Below, in pieces: positions 1 through 8,173 of a stretch of 23,723 nt of DNA. Position 1 is the first letter of the stretch, and each line of letters begins with the position of its first letter. The notes under the pieces are model-generated. The model saw nothing but the letters and a program-made list of their open reading frames with translations, was not told the origin of the DNA and searched no databases. The stretch is from DATMGU01 sp035555315 (lineage in GTDB: Bacteria; Pseudomonadota; Alphaproteobacteria; ATCC43930; CGMCC-115725). Location of the stretch: NCBI GenBank assembly GCA_035555315.1, contig DATMGU010000098.1, positions 1 through 23,723 of the forward strand, written 5' to 3'. Made by a program: the position numbers and the translations under genes.

Positions 1-739
1 ACGAGCCCAGATAAGCCTCGCGGACGGCGTCGGTCGTGATCAGTTCGGGGCCGGGGCCGGACAGCACGATCTCTCCGGATTGCAGCACGTAGGACATCTG
101 CGCGATTTCCAGCGCCATGAAGGCATTCTGTTCGACCAATAGGATCGTCACGCCGAGCCGGTTGATCGACACGATGGTTTCGAAGATCTGATCGACCAGG
201 CGCGGGGCCAGGCCCATGCTCGGTTCGTCCATCAGCAACACGCGCGGGTTGGACATCATGGCGCGGCCCATCGCCAGCATCTGTTGCTCGCCGCCGGACA
301 GCGTGCCGGCGACCTGGCCCAGGCGTTCCCTGAGGCGAGGGAACAGCTCCAGGATGCGTTCCAAATCGGCGGCCAGCACGCCGCGGTCGCGTCGGCGAAA
401 CGCCCCCATGTTGAGGTTTTCGGCCACGGTCAATCGGCCGAACACGCGGCGGCCCTCGGGAACCTGCACCAACCCCATCGGCACCAGGTCGAAAGGCGGG
501 ATGTTGGTGATGTCACGACCGCCGAGTTCCACCCGGCCACGCACCCGGTTGCGCAGCCCGCAAATGGCATTCAGCGTGGTGGTCTTGCCGGCGCCGTTGG
601 CCCCCACCAGCGCGCAGATCTCGCCGCCCGTCACCTTCAGCGAAATCCCGCGCAGCGCCCTTATGCTGCCATAGGCGACATGCAGGTCTTCCACGATCAG
701 ATCGGTCGGGATCGGATTGGTTGGGTTGGGCTGGGTCAT
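1..739 (-). CDS. livF: Branched-chain amino-acid ABC transporter ATPase LivF (3' end cut by window edge)
   Basis: One of the two cytoplasmic ATPases that power uptake of leucine, isoleucine, valine and related substrates through LivHM. The frame is open from an ATG at 739 to the left edge, about 246 codons, ending ...VREAYLGS. LivF proteins usually stop just after this motif, so only a few residues are missing. Visible motifs are Walker A GANGAGKTT, signature LSGGEQQM, Walker B VLLMDEP and a switch histidine position replaced by Gln in LLVEQN, which is usual for LivF. The ATG overlaps the TGA of livG (ATGA), so the two are translationally coupled. It is the last gene of the livKHMGF operon. 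Identification is secure; the exact substrate range is inferred from the family. Confidence 0.95.
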   Translation of the reverse strand, partial: MTQPNPTNPIPTDLIVEDLHVAYGSIRALRGISLKVTGGEICALVGANGAGKTTTLNAICGLRNRVRGRVELGGRDITNIPPFDLVPMGLVQVPEGRRVFGRLTVAENLNMGAFRRRDRGVLAADLERILELFPRLRERLGQVAGTLSGGEQQMLAMGRAMMSNPRVLLMDEPSMGLAPRLVDQIFETIVSINRLGVTILLVEQNAFMALEIAQMSYVLQSGEIVLSGPGPELITTDAVREAYLGS

Positions 740-1542
740 GCGCTGGGTTCCAGCGCGTCCATGCCGTGCTTGGCGGCGCGGGCACCGAGATAGGCGGCGA
801 TCACGGTGGGGTCGGCCCGGATCTCGGCCGGCGTGCCCTCGGCGATGCAGACACCGTGGTCCAGCACGCTGATGCGCTCCGACACCCCCATCACTACCCG
901 CATCTGGTGTTCGATCAACAGGATGGTCAGGCCGTATTCGTCGCGCAGGCGGCCGATCAGTTCCATCATCGCGTGGCTTTCCACCGGGTTCATACCGGCA
1001 GCCGGCTCGTCCAGCAGCAACAGTACCGGATCGATCGACAAGGCCCGCGCGATCTCCAGCCGGCGCTGGTCACCGTAGGGCAGGTGCCGCGCCAACCGGT
1101 CGCCGCGCCCGCCCAGGTCGAGCGCCACCAGCAATTCGTTCGCCCGCGCCTGTACCGCGCGCACGGTGCGGCGATGGGCGGGGGTGCTCAGCAGCGTGCC
1201 GAGCAGCGATTCCGGCTGTCTCACCTCCAGCCCGACCATGATGTTCTCCAGCGCTGTCAGGTCGGGGAACAGGCGGATATTCTGATAGGTGCGCGCGACG
1301 CCGAGCTTGGAGACACGATCCGGCCGCAACCCGTCGATGCGAGCGCCGTTCAGCCAAATCTCGCCACTGGTGGGCTGTGCGAATGAGGTGAGGCAGTTGA
1401 ACAACGTGGTTTTACCGGCGCCGTTCGGGCCGATGACGCTATGGATGACGGCCTTCGGCACCGACAGGTTGATGCCGTCGATCGCCTGCAGGCCGCCGTA
1501 GCGCTTGCCCAGGCCGCGGGCTTCCAGCAGCAGCGCGCTCAC
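736..1542 (-). CDS. livG: Branched-chain amino-acid ABC transporter ATPase LivG
   Basis: Second cytoplasmic ATPase of the HAAT-type transporter, 268 aa, a normal LivG length. Walker A GPNGAGKTT lies at residues 38-46, the Q-loop region at TYQNIRLF (about 85-92), a signature variant PYGDQRR at about 155-161, Walker B LLLLDEP at 174-180 and the switch histidine at about 212 (LLIEHQM). PYGDQ in place of LSGGQ and the AAGMNP segment after Walker B are typical of LivG. The start is GTG at 1542, overlapping the livM stop as GTGA; the stop in turn overlaps livF. This gives tight coupling across livM-livG-livF. Confidence 0.96.
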   Translation of the reverse strand: MSALLLEARGLGKRYGGLQAIDGINLSVPKAVIHSVIGPNGAGKTTLFNCLTSFAQPTSGEIWLNGARIDGLRPDRVSKLGVARTYQNIRLFPDLTALENIMVGLEVRQPESLLGTLLSTPAHRRTVRAVQARANELLVALDLGGRGDRLARHLPYGDQRRLEIARALSIDPVLLLLDEPAAGMNPVESHAMMELIGRLRDEYGLTILLIEHQMRVVMGVSERISVLDHGVCIAEGTPAEIRADPTVIAAYLGARAAKHGMDALEPSA

Positions 1543-3167
1543 GCTATCTCCCGATGTTTGATGGCGGCGGGGCTGAGCCCCTCCGGCTTCAGCCGGACCA
1601 CGGCGATGATCACCAGGCCATAGATGAGGTAGCGGTATTCGCCGAGGTCGCGCAGGACCTCCGGCGCGCCGATCAGCGCCGCGGCGCCGATGACGACGCC
1701 GGGCAAGCTGCCGATGCCGCCAACCACCAGGATGGCCAGGACGTTGATGGAGACCAGCAGTTGGAAGCTCTGCGGGAACACCGAGCCGACCATGCCGGCG
1801 AAGATGCCGCCGGCGAGGCCGGCGAAGGCGGCACCGAGCGTATAGGCGGACAGCTTCACCTGGACCAGGTTGATGCCCAAAGCCTGGGCGACATCCTCGT
1901 CCTCGCGCACCGCCAGCCAGCGGCGGCCGAGGCCGGAATGCTGTAGCCGCCAGGCGCAGTAGCCCGCCAGGGCCGCCATCGCGGCGGTCAGGTAGAACAA
2001 CAGCGTCGGCGTGCCCAGTACCAGGCCGAACAGGCTGGGCTTGGGAATATTGACGACGCCCTGCGCGCCACCCAGCAGCGGCTTCAGCATGTCCGACAGC
2101 ACCAGCACGCGGATGATCTCGCCCAGGCCGAGAGTCGCGATCGCCAGATAATCGCCGCGCACCTTCAGTACCGGCAGGCCGAACAGGAAGCCGAATATGG
2201 CGGCGGCCAGGATCGAGAAGGGCAGGGCGACGAAGAAATTCAGCTGTGCCACGGCAACCCCGCCGGTGGCGGTCAGCAGCGCCAGGGTATAGGCACCGAC
2301 GGCGAAGAACGCGACGAAGCCGAGATCGACCAGCCCGGCCAACCCGAGTTCGATGTTCAGGCCCATGCCCATCAGCGTGTACAGGCAGACCAGCATCATC
2401 ACCTGGGCGACGAAGTCGTTGGTCAGCGCCGGCAAGGCCAGCAGGGCCAGCAGGCAGGCGAGGCCGACGCCAATCCGCGCGGCACTCGGCAGCCGTGCGA
2501 AGCGGGCACGGCCGGGCCGGAGGAAAGCCACCGCCCCCAGTGCCGCGGCCAGCACCGCCCCGGTCGGCAGCAGGCCGTCATAGCTGAACATCCAGTCGTC
2601 CAGACTGTGGAAATCCTGCAGCAGATTGGCGATCAACTCGTGCAGCAGACCGGCGAACACGACGCCGGCGAGCATGCCGCAGAATGCCTGTCGCGGCCGT
2701 TCCGGCAGGCATGCCAGCAGGGCGCCCAGCGCACCGGCGATGCCACCGCCAGCGGCCAGCAGGGCGGTTGCCTGCAGGAGCGGCAGGTTGTAGCCGATCG
2801 CGTGCAGCGTAACCGGTGTCAGAGACACCAGCATCCAGCGCAGATTGGCAGCCTCGGTCGCAACCACCAGCACCGCCAGCGCGGCGCCGGCCAGGGCACC
2901 GGCGAGGAGCCCGCCGAGCACCGCGCCCGGGCCGGCAATCCGGCGCGTGAGTGCCGCACCGCCGCCCAGCGCGATCGCCAGCATCAGCGCGTGGCCGATA
3001 TCGATCACGTCCACCACCAGCGCGCGGCTGGCAAATTGGCCGAACAAGCCGACCAGAACCACGAACACACAGGTCCCGACGATCGCCAGAGTGGTGCCGA
3101 TCAATGCCTGCGCCGGGATGCGCAGATCGATCGCCGGCGCGCTGGCCTCCACCATGTCACTGGGCAT
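1539..3167 (-). CDS. livM: Branched-chain amino-acid ABC transporter permease LivM with long N-terminal membrane extension
   Basis: Inner-membrane permease that pairs with LivH. The canonical LivM core starts at about residue 250 (segment LYTLMGMGLNIELGLAGLVDLG) and runs to the C-terminus, with the conserved KVRGDYLAIATLGLGEI segment and the cytoplasmic coupling loop AVREDEDVAQALGIN. At 542 aa it is much longer than common LivM proteins (roughly 300-430 aa). The first 230 or so residues are almost entirely hydrophobic helices rich in Ala, Gly and Leu, so the protein probably has six or seven extra membrane spans. E. coli LivM also carries an N-terminal extension, but a shorter one. ATG at 3167 lies 4 bases after the livH stop, in the same operon. 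Confidence 0.94.
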   Translation of the reverse strand: MPSDMVEASAPAIDLRIPAQALIGTTLAIVGTCVFVVLVGLFGQFASRALVVDVIDIGHALMLAIALGGGAALTRRIAGPGAVLGGLLAGALAGAALAVLVVATEAANLRWMLVSLTPVTLHAIGYNLPLLQATALLAAGGGIAGALGALLACLPERPRQAFCGMLAGVVFAGLLHELIANLLQDFHSLDDWMFSYDGLLPTGAVLAAALGAVAFLRPGRARFARLPSAARIGVGLACLLALLALPALTNDFVAQVMMLVCLYTLMGMGLNIELGLAGLVDLGFVAFFAVGAYTLALLTATGGVAVAQLNFFVALPFSILAAAIFGFLFGLPVLKVRGDYLAIATLGLGEIIRVLVLSDMLKPLLGGAQGVVNIPKPSLFGLVLGTPTLLFYLTAAMAALAGYCAWRLQHSGLGRRWLAVREDEDVAQALGINLVQVKLSAYTLGAAFAGLAGGIFAGMVGSVFPQSFQLLVSINVLAILVVGGIGSLPGVVIGAAALIGAPEVLRDLGEYRYLIYGLVIIAVVRLKPEGLSPAAIKHREIA

Positions 3168-3171
3168 CGCG

Positions 3172-4239
3172 TCAGGCCCTGACCGTCGACAAACGCTCGC
3201 CGAGCAGGCCGCGGGGACGGAAAATCAGCACCATCACCAGCATGGTATAGGCGATGCCGTCGCGCAGCTGGTAGGGCGAGTCGACGCCGAGCCCATCCAG
3301 GAACAGCGCCGGACCCAGGCTTTCCACCAGACCGAGGGCAAAGCCGCCGAGCATGGCGCCGGGGATATTGCCGATACCACCCAGCACGGCGGCGCCGAAC
3401 CCCTTCACGCCCAGGAAGAAGCCCATGAAGAAATAGACCTGCTTGTAGACGAGGCCGTAGAGCAGGCCGGCGATGCCCGCGAGCAAGCCACCCAGCGCGA
3501 AGGTAAAGACGATCACGCGGTCGACATTGATGCCCATCAGGATGGCGGCGTCCTGATCCTCCGCCACCGCGCGCATGGCGGTGCCGATGCGGGTGCGCAT
3601 CACGACGAGAGTCAGGACCACCATCGTCAGAACCGCCGCCAATACCACGACGATCTGCGTGCGCGGCATGCTGAAGCCCATCAGCACGACGTTTCCGTCG
3701 ATCAGCGGTATCGAGGGAAACGACTTGTTCTGGGCGCCGAACATGCCGCGCGCCGAATATTCCAACACGAAAGACAGGCCGAGCGTGCTGATCAACGGCG
3801 CCAGCGACCGGCTGCGCCGAAACGGGCGATAGGCGATACGTTCACCCAGCACCGCGATGCCGGCGCCGGCGGCGACCGAGCCGATCAGCGCCAACCCGAT
3901 GCTGACCAGCGGATGGCTGGCCAGCAAACCGGCGCGGTTGCAGCCTAACAGCGAGAAGCAGGCAGCGTACGCACCCGCCATGAACACATCGCCATGGGCG
4001 AAGTTGACCATGCGCAGGATGCCATAGACCATGGTGTAGCCCAGGGCGATCAACGCGTAGATCGCCCCGAGCGTCAGGCCGAAGGCGATGAAGGAAAGCC
4101 ATTCCGCCTGCGCGTAACGGGGGTGGAGTAGGCCGGCGACGAAACCGCTGCCGACCACTCCGATCACGACGAGGCGTAGGGCGAGCAGGAACCAATCCAC
4201 CCAGCTCGCCCGCCGTATCCAATCCTGCAACCGCAGCAC
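3172..4239 (-). CDS. livH: Branched-chain amino-acid ABC transporter permease LivH
   Basis: Membrane permease partner of LivM, 355 aa. The core begins near residue 48 with FIAFGLTLGAIYALIALGYT, followed by VYGILRMVNFAHGDVFM, a hallmark of LivH. The coupling loop is AVAEDQDAAILMGINVDRV, and the C-terminus has VKGFGAAVLGGIGNIPGAM. An extra N-terminal hydrophobic helix (about residues 18-40) precedes the core. The start is GTG at 4239, preceded by GGAG at 4247-4250 with about 7-9 bases of spacing. It lies 15 bases after livK and 4 bases before livM. Confidence 0.95.
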   Translation of the reverse strand: MLRLQDWIRRASWVDWFLLALRLVVIGVVGSGFVAGLLHPRYAQAEWLSFIAFGLTLGAIYALIALGYTMVYGILRMVNFAHGDVFMAGAYAACFSLLGCNRAGLLASHPLVSIGLALIGSVAAGAGIAVLGERIAYRPFRRSRSLAPLISTLGLSFVLEYSARGMFGAQNKSFPSIPLIDGNVVLMGFSMPRTQIVVVLAAVLTMVVLTLVVMRTRIGTAMRAVAEDQDAAILMGINVDRVIVFTFALGGLLAGIAGLLYGLVYKQVYFFMGFFLGVKGFGAAVLGGIGNIPGAMLGGFALGLVESLGPALFLDGLGVDSPYQLRDGIAYTMLVMVLIFRPRGLLGERLSTVRA

Positions 4240-4254
4240 CGCGATCGACTCCGA

Positions 4255-5523
4255 TCAGGGGTACATTTTCTTCGGATTGACGCCGACGTTATACGAGCTC
4301 GGATCGCCGCTGACATATTCGAACACGGCGAAGTGGGACGAACCGCAATCGCCATACTTGTCGCACGTCAATTTGCCCGACAATCCGTCCAGGTCCTTGG
4401 TCGCCATCAGGGCATCGCGCACCGCCTTGCGGCCGATATAAGTGTCGCCCTGCGCGTCGGTCTTCGCCACTTTCTCCACGGCCAGCATCAGGGCCGTCGC
4501 CGCGTCGTAGCCGTTGGCGTGGTAGCCGGCGATCGGCGCCTCACCGAACTTCGCCTTGTACTTGGTCAGGAATTGCGGGTAGCCGGCGCCCATGAACTTC
4601 GGGTCGTTGTCGATGCCGGTGAGCTGGTAGCCCTTGGCAGCGTCGCCAGCGGCCTCCAGGAAGGCCGGTGACAGCACGGCGTCGGTGCCCAGCAGCCGCA
4701 CCTTGGCCATGTCGGCCACTTCCGGCTTCTGGCGGGTGAGATAGGCCGAGGCGCTGGTGAAGATGGGCGCGAACAGCATCTCGGGATGCGACGTGCCGAT
4801 GCGCGTCAGCACCGGGCGCATATCGGTATCGGAGGGGGAGATCGCCTCGGCCGCGACGATCGTACCGCCGGCGGCTTTCCATTGCGTGGCGAACGCCTCG
4901 GCGATCTGCTGTGCGTACAGGCTGCCGTCGTGCAGCGTCGCGACCTTGGTGACCTTCAGGGATTGGGCATATTTCACCGCGGCGGCGGCGGCGTTGAGGT
5001 CGTTATAGATGAACCGTACGAAGCCCTGCAGCCCCGCCGGCCGGTCGGCCGCGGTCAAAGCCGGGGCGGTGGCGCTGGTATCGGCCATCGTCATGCCGAC
5101 ATTCCACAGGATTGGCGCACCGCCGCGTGCCTCGGACGAGCAGGCCGGGCCGATCACGCCGACGATCTGCTTGTTGGCCGCCAGCCTGGTGGCGCCTGTT
5201 TGGCCGCCTTCCACGCTGCAACCGCCATCCTCGGCCGCGTACTTGATGGCATGGCCGACCAGCATGTTCTTGTGATCGTCGAAGGCGATCTGCGCCCCGC
5301 GCGACGCATCCAGCCCAAGCGCGCCGTCCGGCCCGGTCAGCACCATCAGGCCGCCGATCAGGATGGGTTGCCCCTTTGGCACCTTGAGCACGCCGACCTC
5401 GTCGGTGACCGGCCCGGCCGTTTCCGCCCGGGCGATTGTGGCGCCGAGCAAGGCCAGGCTGCTGGCGGCAAGGGTTGTCACGGCGAGCGCGCGTAGGACG
5501 GCGGTACGAAGGCGAGGAGTCAT
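4255..5523 (-). CDS. livK: Periplasmic branched-chain amino-acid binding protein LivK-type
   Basis: Periplasmic binding protein that delivers substrate to LivHM, 422 aa. A Sec signal peptide is visible: basic N-terminus, hydrophobic stretch to residue 28, cleavage after ARA at about residue 33; no lipobox. The mature part has the type I periplasmic-binding fold features: IGGLMVLTGPDG near the N-terminus, RGAQIAFDD, an AAEDGGCSVEGG segment, VIGPACSSE and a C-terminal GYHANGYDAA segment. Five cysteines (DGGCS, GPACS and the LTCDKYGDCG pair among them) may form disulfides in the periplasm. It is the first gene of the operon, with a sigma-54 type promoter about 90 bases upstream. The ligand (Leu/Ile/Val or another amino acid or amide) cannot be read from sequence. 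Confidence 0.93.
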   Translation of the reverse strand: MTPRLRTAVLRALAVTTLAASSLALLGATIARAETAGPVTDEVGVLKVPKGQPILIGGLMVLTGPDGALGLDASRGAQIAFDDHKNMLVGHAIKYAAEDGGCSVEGGQTGATRLAANKQIVGVIGPACSSEARGGAPILWNVGMTMADTSATAPALTAADRPAGLQGFVRFIYNDLNAAAAAVKYAQSLKVTKVATLHDGSLYAQQIAEAFATQWKAAGGTIVAAEAISPSDTDMRPVLTRIGTSHPEMLFAPIFTSASAYLTRQKPEVADMAKVRLLGTDAVLSPAFLEAAGDAAKGYQLTGIDNDPKFMGAGYPQFLTKYKAKFGEAPIAGYHANGYDAATALMLAVEKVAKTDAQGDTYIGRKAVRDALMATKDLDGLSGKLTCDKYGDCGSSHFAVFEYVSGDPSSYNVGVNPKKMYP

Positions 5524-5614
5524 CGAAAGCCCTTTTTTGGCTGAATGTGAAGCTGGGTCCGGATGTCACTAGGCCAGTGAGGCAGCCCCCTCCGTGAAGC
5601 GACCCCTCCGCTAG

Positions 5615-5630
5615 AGCAAACGATGTGCCA
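5615..5630 (-). promoter_or_regulatory. Candidate sigma-54 (-24/-12) promoter of the liv operon
   Basis: Read on the minus strand the site is TGGCAC-ATCGT-TTGCT. It matches the RpoN consensus TGGCACG-N4-TTGCW at every position except the seventh (A for G). The -12 GC is at 5616-5617, which places transcription start near 5604 and gives livK a leader of about 80 bases. The leader contains a small inverted repeat, TCACT-AGGCC-AGTGA (5566-5580). No clear NtrC palindrome was found by eye in the 180 bases upstream. The aap operon has a nearly identical element at 13046-13061. Confidence 0.72.
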
Positions 5631-5807
5631 CAGTTCCCAGCCCGAAGGTCCACCACCGAGGCGCCGAGTCACTATCCGAAGAATAGGCGCTTTCAATAGG
5701 ATGTCTTTTGGACGGCCGCGGCTTAAGCCCGGTTGGCGTCCGCTAGATGCCCCTTAACAATGAGCATGGCCGCGAGCCGAGCGTCGACGTGAGAGGAACG
5801 CAGCCTC

Positions 5808-6407
5808 GTGCTGGAAACTGTCGTCTTGGCCTTAACGGCCTTCGCCTCGACGAACATCGATGACGCCTTCGTCCTGTTGGCATTCTTCGGCGACCCACGC
5901 TTCAAGGGTCGCGACGTCATCATCGGCCAATACGCGGGAATGGCGGCACTTACCGCGGTCGCGGTCGCCTTCGCGCTCTTGGCCTATGCGATACCGGATC
6001 GTGACATCGGCCTGATGGGGGGTCTCCCGATCCTCATCGGGATCACGCGGCTTTGGAAGATCTGGCGGGAGCGGTCTCAAACCGAGACGAACGAGGTCAA
6101 GCTGGGAGCTTGGGGCGGCATCGCCGCCGTCGCTGGCGTGACCATCGCCAATGGTGGCGACAACATAGCCGTCTACGTCCCGCTCTTCGCGAAGGCTTCC
6201 CTCCTAACGGCATTGGCGATCTGCGGCTTGTTTACCGTGATGGTCGCGGTCTGGTGCTTCGCCGCTCAACTTTTAATCCGCCATCGGGCATTCGGGGCGA
6301 TCGTGCGGCGCTGGGGCCGACGCGTCACGCCGTTCATCCTGATGGCGCTTGGATTTTACATTTTGCTGCGTGACGGAACGCTTGCGACGATAGGTACAGG
6401 AATTTAG
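5808..6407 (+). CDS. CadD-family cadmium resistance/transport membrane protein
   Basis: A 199-aa polytopic inner-membrane protein with about five or six hydrophobic helices. The paired acidic/Asn motifs typical of the Cad family are present: STNIDDAFVLLAFF (residues 14-27, N16, D18, D19) and IANGGDNIAVYVPLF (113-127, N115, D118, N119). Known CadD proteins give modest cadmium resistance, though several members have unproven substrates. The start is GTG at 5808, preceded by GAGAGGAA about 11 bases upstream. The gene stands alone, divergent from livK. A 10-bp palindrome, GGCTTAAGCC (5720-5729), lies in the spacer. No metal-sensing regulator is next to it, so the metal specificity is inferred only from the family. 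Confidence 0.85.
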   Translation: MLETVVLALTAFASTNIDDAFVLLAFFGDPRFKGRDVIIGQYAGMAALTAVAVAFALLAYAIPDRDIGLMGGLPILIGITRLWKIWRERSQTETNEVKLGAWGGIAAVAGVTIANGGDNIAVYVPLFAKASLLTALAICGLFTVMVAVWCFAAQLLIRHRAFGAIVRRWGRRVTPFILMALGFYILLRDGTLATIGTGI

Positions 6408-6443
6408 CGGCAAACGCCCTCGACACGTCTGGCCCGGACGGCA

Positions 6444-6473
6444 GCGTCATCCCCACTTTCGCGGGGATGACGC
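6444..6473. terminator. Perfect 11-bp hairpin between convergent genes
   Basis: GCGTCATCCCC (6444-6454) and GGGGATGACGC (6463-6473) form a perfect inverted repeat around an 8-base loop. It sits between the CadD-family gene (plus strand) and the VOC gene (minus strand), so it could end both transcripts. There is no U-run on either side, so it is not a classical intrinsic terminator. The sequence also resembles REP-like palindromes (GTCATCCCCGC type) scattered in many proteobacterial genomes; which it is cannot be settled from one copy. Confidence 0.55.
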
Positions 6474-6513
6474 TATTGCATTGAAAATAATCACTTTCTT
6501 TCCGGGTGGACTC

Positions 6514-7293
6514 CTAACCCTTCGGCCCCACCAGAGCGAATTGGGCGCCTTGCGGGTCGCTGCCATTGATGATCCAACTGCCGCCCGGCACCTCGATCGG
6601 GCCGAGAAGGATCTGCCCGCCGGCGGCCTCCACACGGGCCACGGCGGCGGTGATGTTGTCGACGTTGAAATAATACCGCCAGAAGGAGACCGGCATCTCC
6701 TCAGGCTTGGTCATCATGCCGCCGATCGGCTGATCGCCCCTGGCGAAAATCTGGTAGATGCCCATCGGTCCCATATCCATGGCCTCGGCCTTGGTCCAGC
6801 CGAACAGGTCGGCATAGAAGCCGAAGGCGGCCTCGCGGTCGCTGGTGAACAGCTCGTGCCATCCGGTATGACCCGGCGTGGCGGGCGGAGCCGGGGGAGG
6901 GTGGTCCTGCATCGTGGGCGATGGCTTGAACAGGGTCAGCACCGCGTGCTGCGGATCGCCGATGACCGCGAAGCGGCCGACCCCAGGGATATCCTCGGGT
7001 CCGTGATGAAGCGTGCCGCCCTTCCGCGTCGCCTGGGCGGCGCTGGCGTCGACGTCATCGACCGCGACATATCCTACCCAACCCGGCCGAGCCCCCGCGT
7101 TTCGGGCGCGTTCCGGTATAGCCATCAGCCCGCCGACGCCGTGCTCCCCGGCGCTGAGGATCGTATAGGACATGTCGCTCATGCCGGAATCCTTGGCGCT
7201 CCAGCCGACGACGCTTTTGTAGAAGGTTTCCGCCGCCGCGGTATCGGTCGTCATCAGTTCGTACCAGACAAACTTGCCGTGGGAATCAGACAT
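6514..7293 (-). CDS. Two-domain VOC (glyoxalase/dioxygenase-fold) family protein
   Basis: 259 aa with two tandem vicinal-oxygen-chelate modules: residues about 8-123 (FVWYELMTTDTAAAETFYKSV to VLTLFKPSP) and about 143-257 (GWHELFTSDREAAFGFYADLFGW to FALVGPKG). They are joined by a Pro-rich linker (QDHPPPAPPATPG). The repeated W-(Y/H)-E-L start and the F-Y...GW pattern are typical of the subfamily of unknown substrate often annotated glyoxalase/bleomycin-resistance-like. The start is set at ATG 7293 because GGGAGG lies 5-6 bases upstream; an in-frame upstream ATG (7362) overlaps the preceding gene and has no such site. It follows the DUF899 gene by 28 bases and is probably co-transcribed with it. 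Confidence 0.9.
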   Translation of the reverse strand: MSDSHGKFVWYELMTTDTAAAETFYKSVVGWSAKDSGMSDMSYTILSAGEHGVGGLMAIPERARNAGARPGWVGYVAVDDVDASAAQATRKGGTLHHGPEDIPGVGRFAVIGDPQHAVLTLFKPSPTMQDHPPPAPPATPGHTGWHELFTSDREAAFGFYADLFGWTKAEAMDMGPMGIYQIFARGDQPIGGMMTKPEEMPVSFWRYYFNVDNITAAVARVEAAGGQILLGPIEVPGGSWIINGSDPQGAQFALVGPKG

Positions 7294-7321
7294 CAAGGCC
7301 TCCCATTTCGGTTTTTGGGTC

Positions 7322-8101
7322 TCATGAGCCGCAGCAGGCATGCGGGTTGGCCGCTTTCTCATATTCGTCGTGGCGGCGAACCCAGTCCATGGTCGTCTTC
7401 TCGTCGCGGCCCTTGGGCGCCCGGTCGAGGATCATGAAGGTGCCGAGCAACTCCTCGAGGCCGCGGGCATAGGTGGAATAGGTGTGGAAGACGTCGCCGG
7501 CCTCGTCCTTGACGAAGGCGCTGAGACCGGGCAGCTCGTCATTCGCATCGGCCGTATCGATCATCGTGAAATTGTAGAAGACCTTGTCTTTGGCAAGGTC
7601 GTCCTGGGTGAACGACACATGATAATCGTAGTTGAAGTCGCTGCCGAAGGACGACGCCCAGGGAAAGCGCCAACCCATGCGCTTTCGATAAATCTCGATC
7701 TCCGGGAGCGGGGCGCGCGAGACCGCGGTGAGGGTGACGTCGTGGTGTTCGAGATGGGCCAGCGTACCGTCGAGATGATCGGCGACCAGCGAACATCCGG
7801 GGCAGCCCGCTGCCCAGCCGGGGCCGAGCATGAAATGATAGACCATCAGCTGGCCGCGCCCGGCGAAAAGCTCGGCGAGCGTCTTCTCGCCGGCGGGTGT
7901 GTCGAAGATATAGGTCTTCTCGACCTTCACCCAGGGCAAGGCCTGCCGTTCGGCATTGAGCGTGTCGCGCTGCCGGGTCGCCGCTTTCTCCTTGGCGAGG
8001 AGCGCCTGGCGCGCGGCGAGCCATTCTTGCAGGGATACGATAGGTCTGGATACGACTGGCCCGGATACGACTGGCCCGGATACGACTGGATCACGCAGCA
8101 T
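7322..8101 (-). CDS. DUF899-family thioredoxin-like protein
   Basis: 259 aa from ATG 8101, chosen because AGGAGG lies 7 bases upstream. The core has family features: ALPWVKVEKTYIFDTPAGEKTL, a CPGC motif at residues 100-103 within HFMLGPGWAAGCPGCSLVAD, then MGWRFPWASS and a C-terminal FMILDRAPKGRDE. DUF899 proteins have a thioredoxin-like fold but no established reaction. The protein ends in HACCGS, an unusual vicinal Cys pair. The first 23 residues are a repeated GPVVS pattern encoded by a 15-bp tandem repeat and are probably not part of the fold. The gene is first of a two-gene unit with the VOC protein and divergent from a MarR regulator. Confidence 0.88.
   Translation of the reverse strand: MLRDPVVSGPVVSGPVVSRPIVSLQEWLAARQALLAKEKAATRQRDTLNAERQALPWVKVEKTYIFDTPAGEKTLAELFAGRGQLMVYHFMLGPGWAAGCPGCSLVADHLDGTLAHLEHHDVTLTAVSRAPLPEIEIYRKRMGWRFPWASSFGSDFNYDYHVSFTQDDLAKDKVFYNFTMIDTADANDELPGLSAFVKDEAGDVFHTYSTYARGLEELLGTFMILDRAPKGRDEKTTMDWVRRHDEYEKAANPHACCGS
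8033..8092. repeat. 15-bp tandem repeat, four units, inside the DUF899 gene
   Basis: Four adjacent 15-bp units: 8033-8047, 8048-8062, 8063-8077 and 8078-8092. The two middle units are identical (GGATACGACTGGCCC); the outer two differ at the 3' part. The unit length keeps the reading frame and gives GPVVS/RPIVS/DPVVS in the N-terminus of the protein, directly after its start. Copy number could vary between strains without disrupting the gene. Confidence 0.9.
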
Positions 8102-8141
8102 CCTCGTTCCTCCTGTTGGCATATTCTTAGGGGCTGCCTTG

Positions 8142-8162
8142 ACTAAATTAGTTGATATCAAC
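8142..8162. promoter_or_regulatory. Overlapping palindromes, candidate MarR operator
   Basis: The 72-base divergent spacer holds GTTGATATCAAC (8151-8162), a perfect 12-bp palindrome, directly overlapping ACTAA-A-TTAGT (8142-8152). A TTGACT hexamer (8139-8144) resembles a -35 element for the plus strand. MarR proteins usually bind AT-rich palindromes in their own divergent promoters, so this is the likely operator controlling both marR and the DUF899-VOC pair. The palindromes are seen; the binding is inferred. Confidence 0.6.
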
Positions 8163-8173
8163 CTTAATGCCGT

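Noticed and set aside
2845..3948. A 367-codon plus-strand open frame opposite livM and livH
   Set aside because: Composition is Gln/His/Ala-rich with no recognisable domain, and both LivM and LivH are clear on the other strand.
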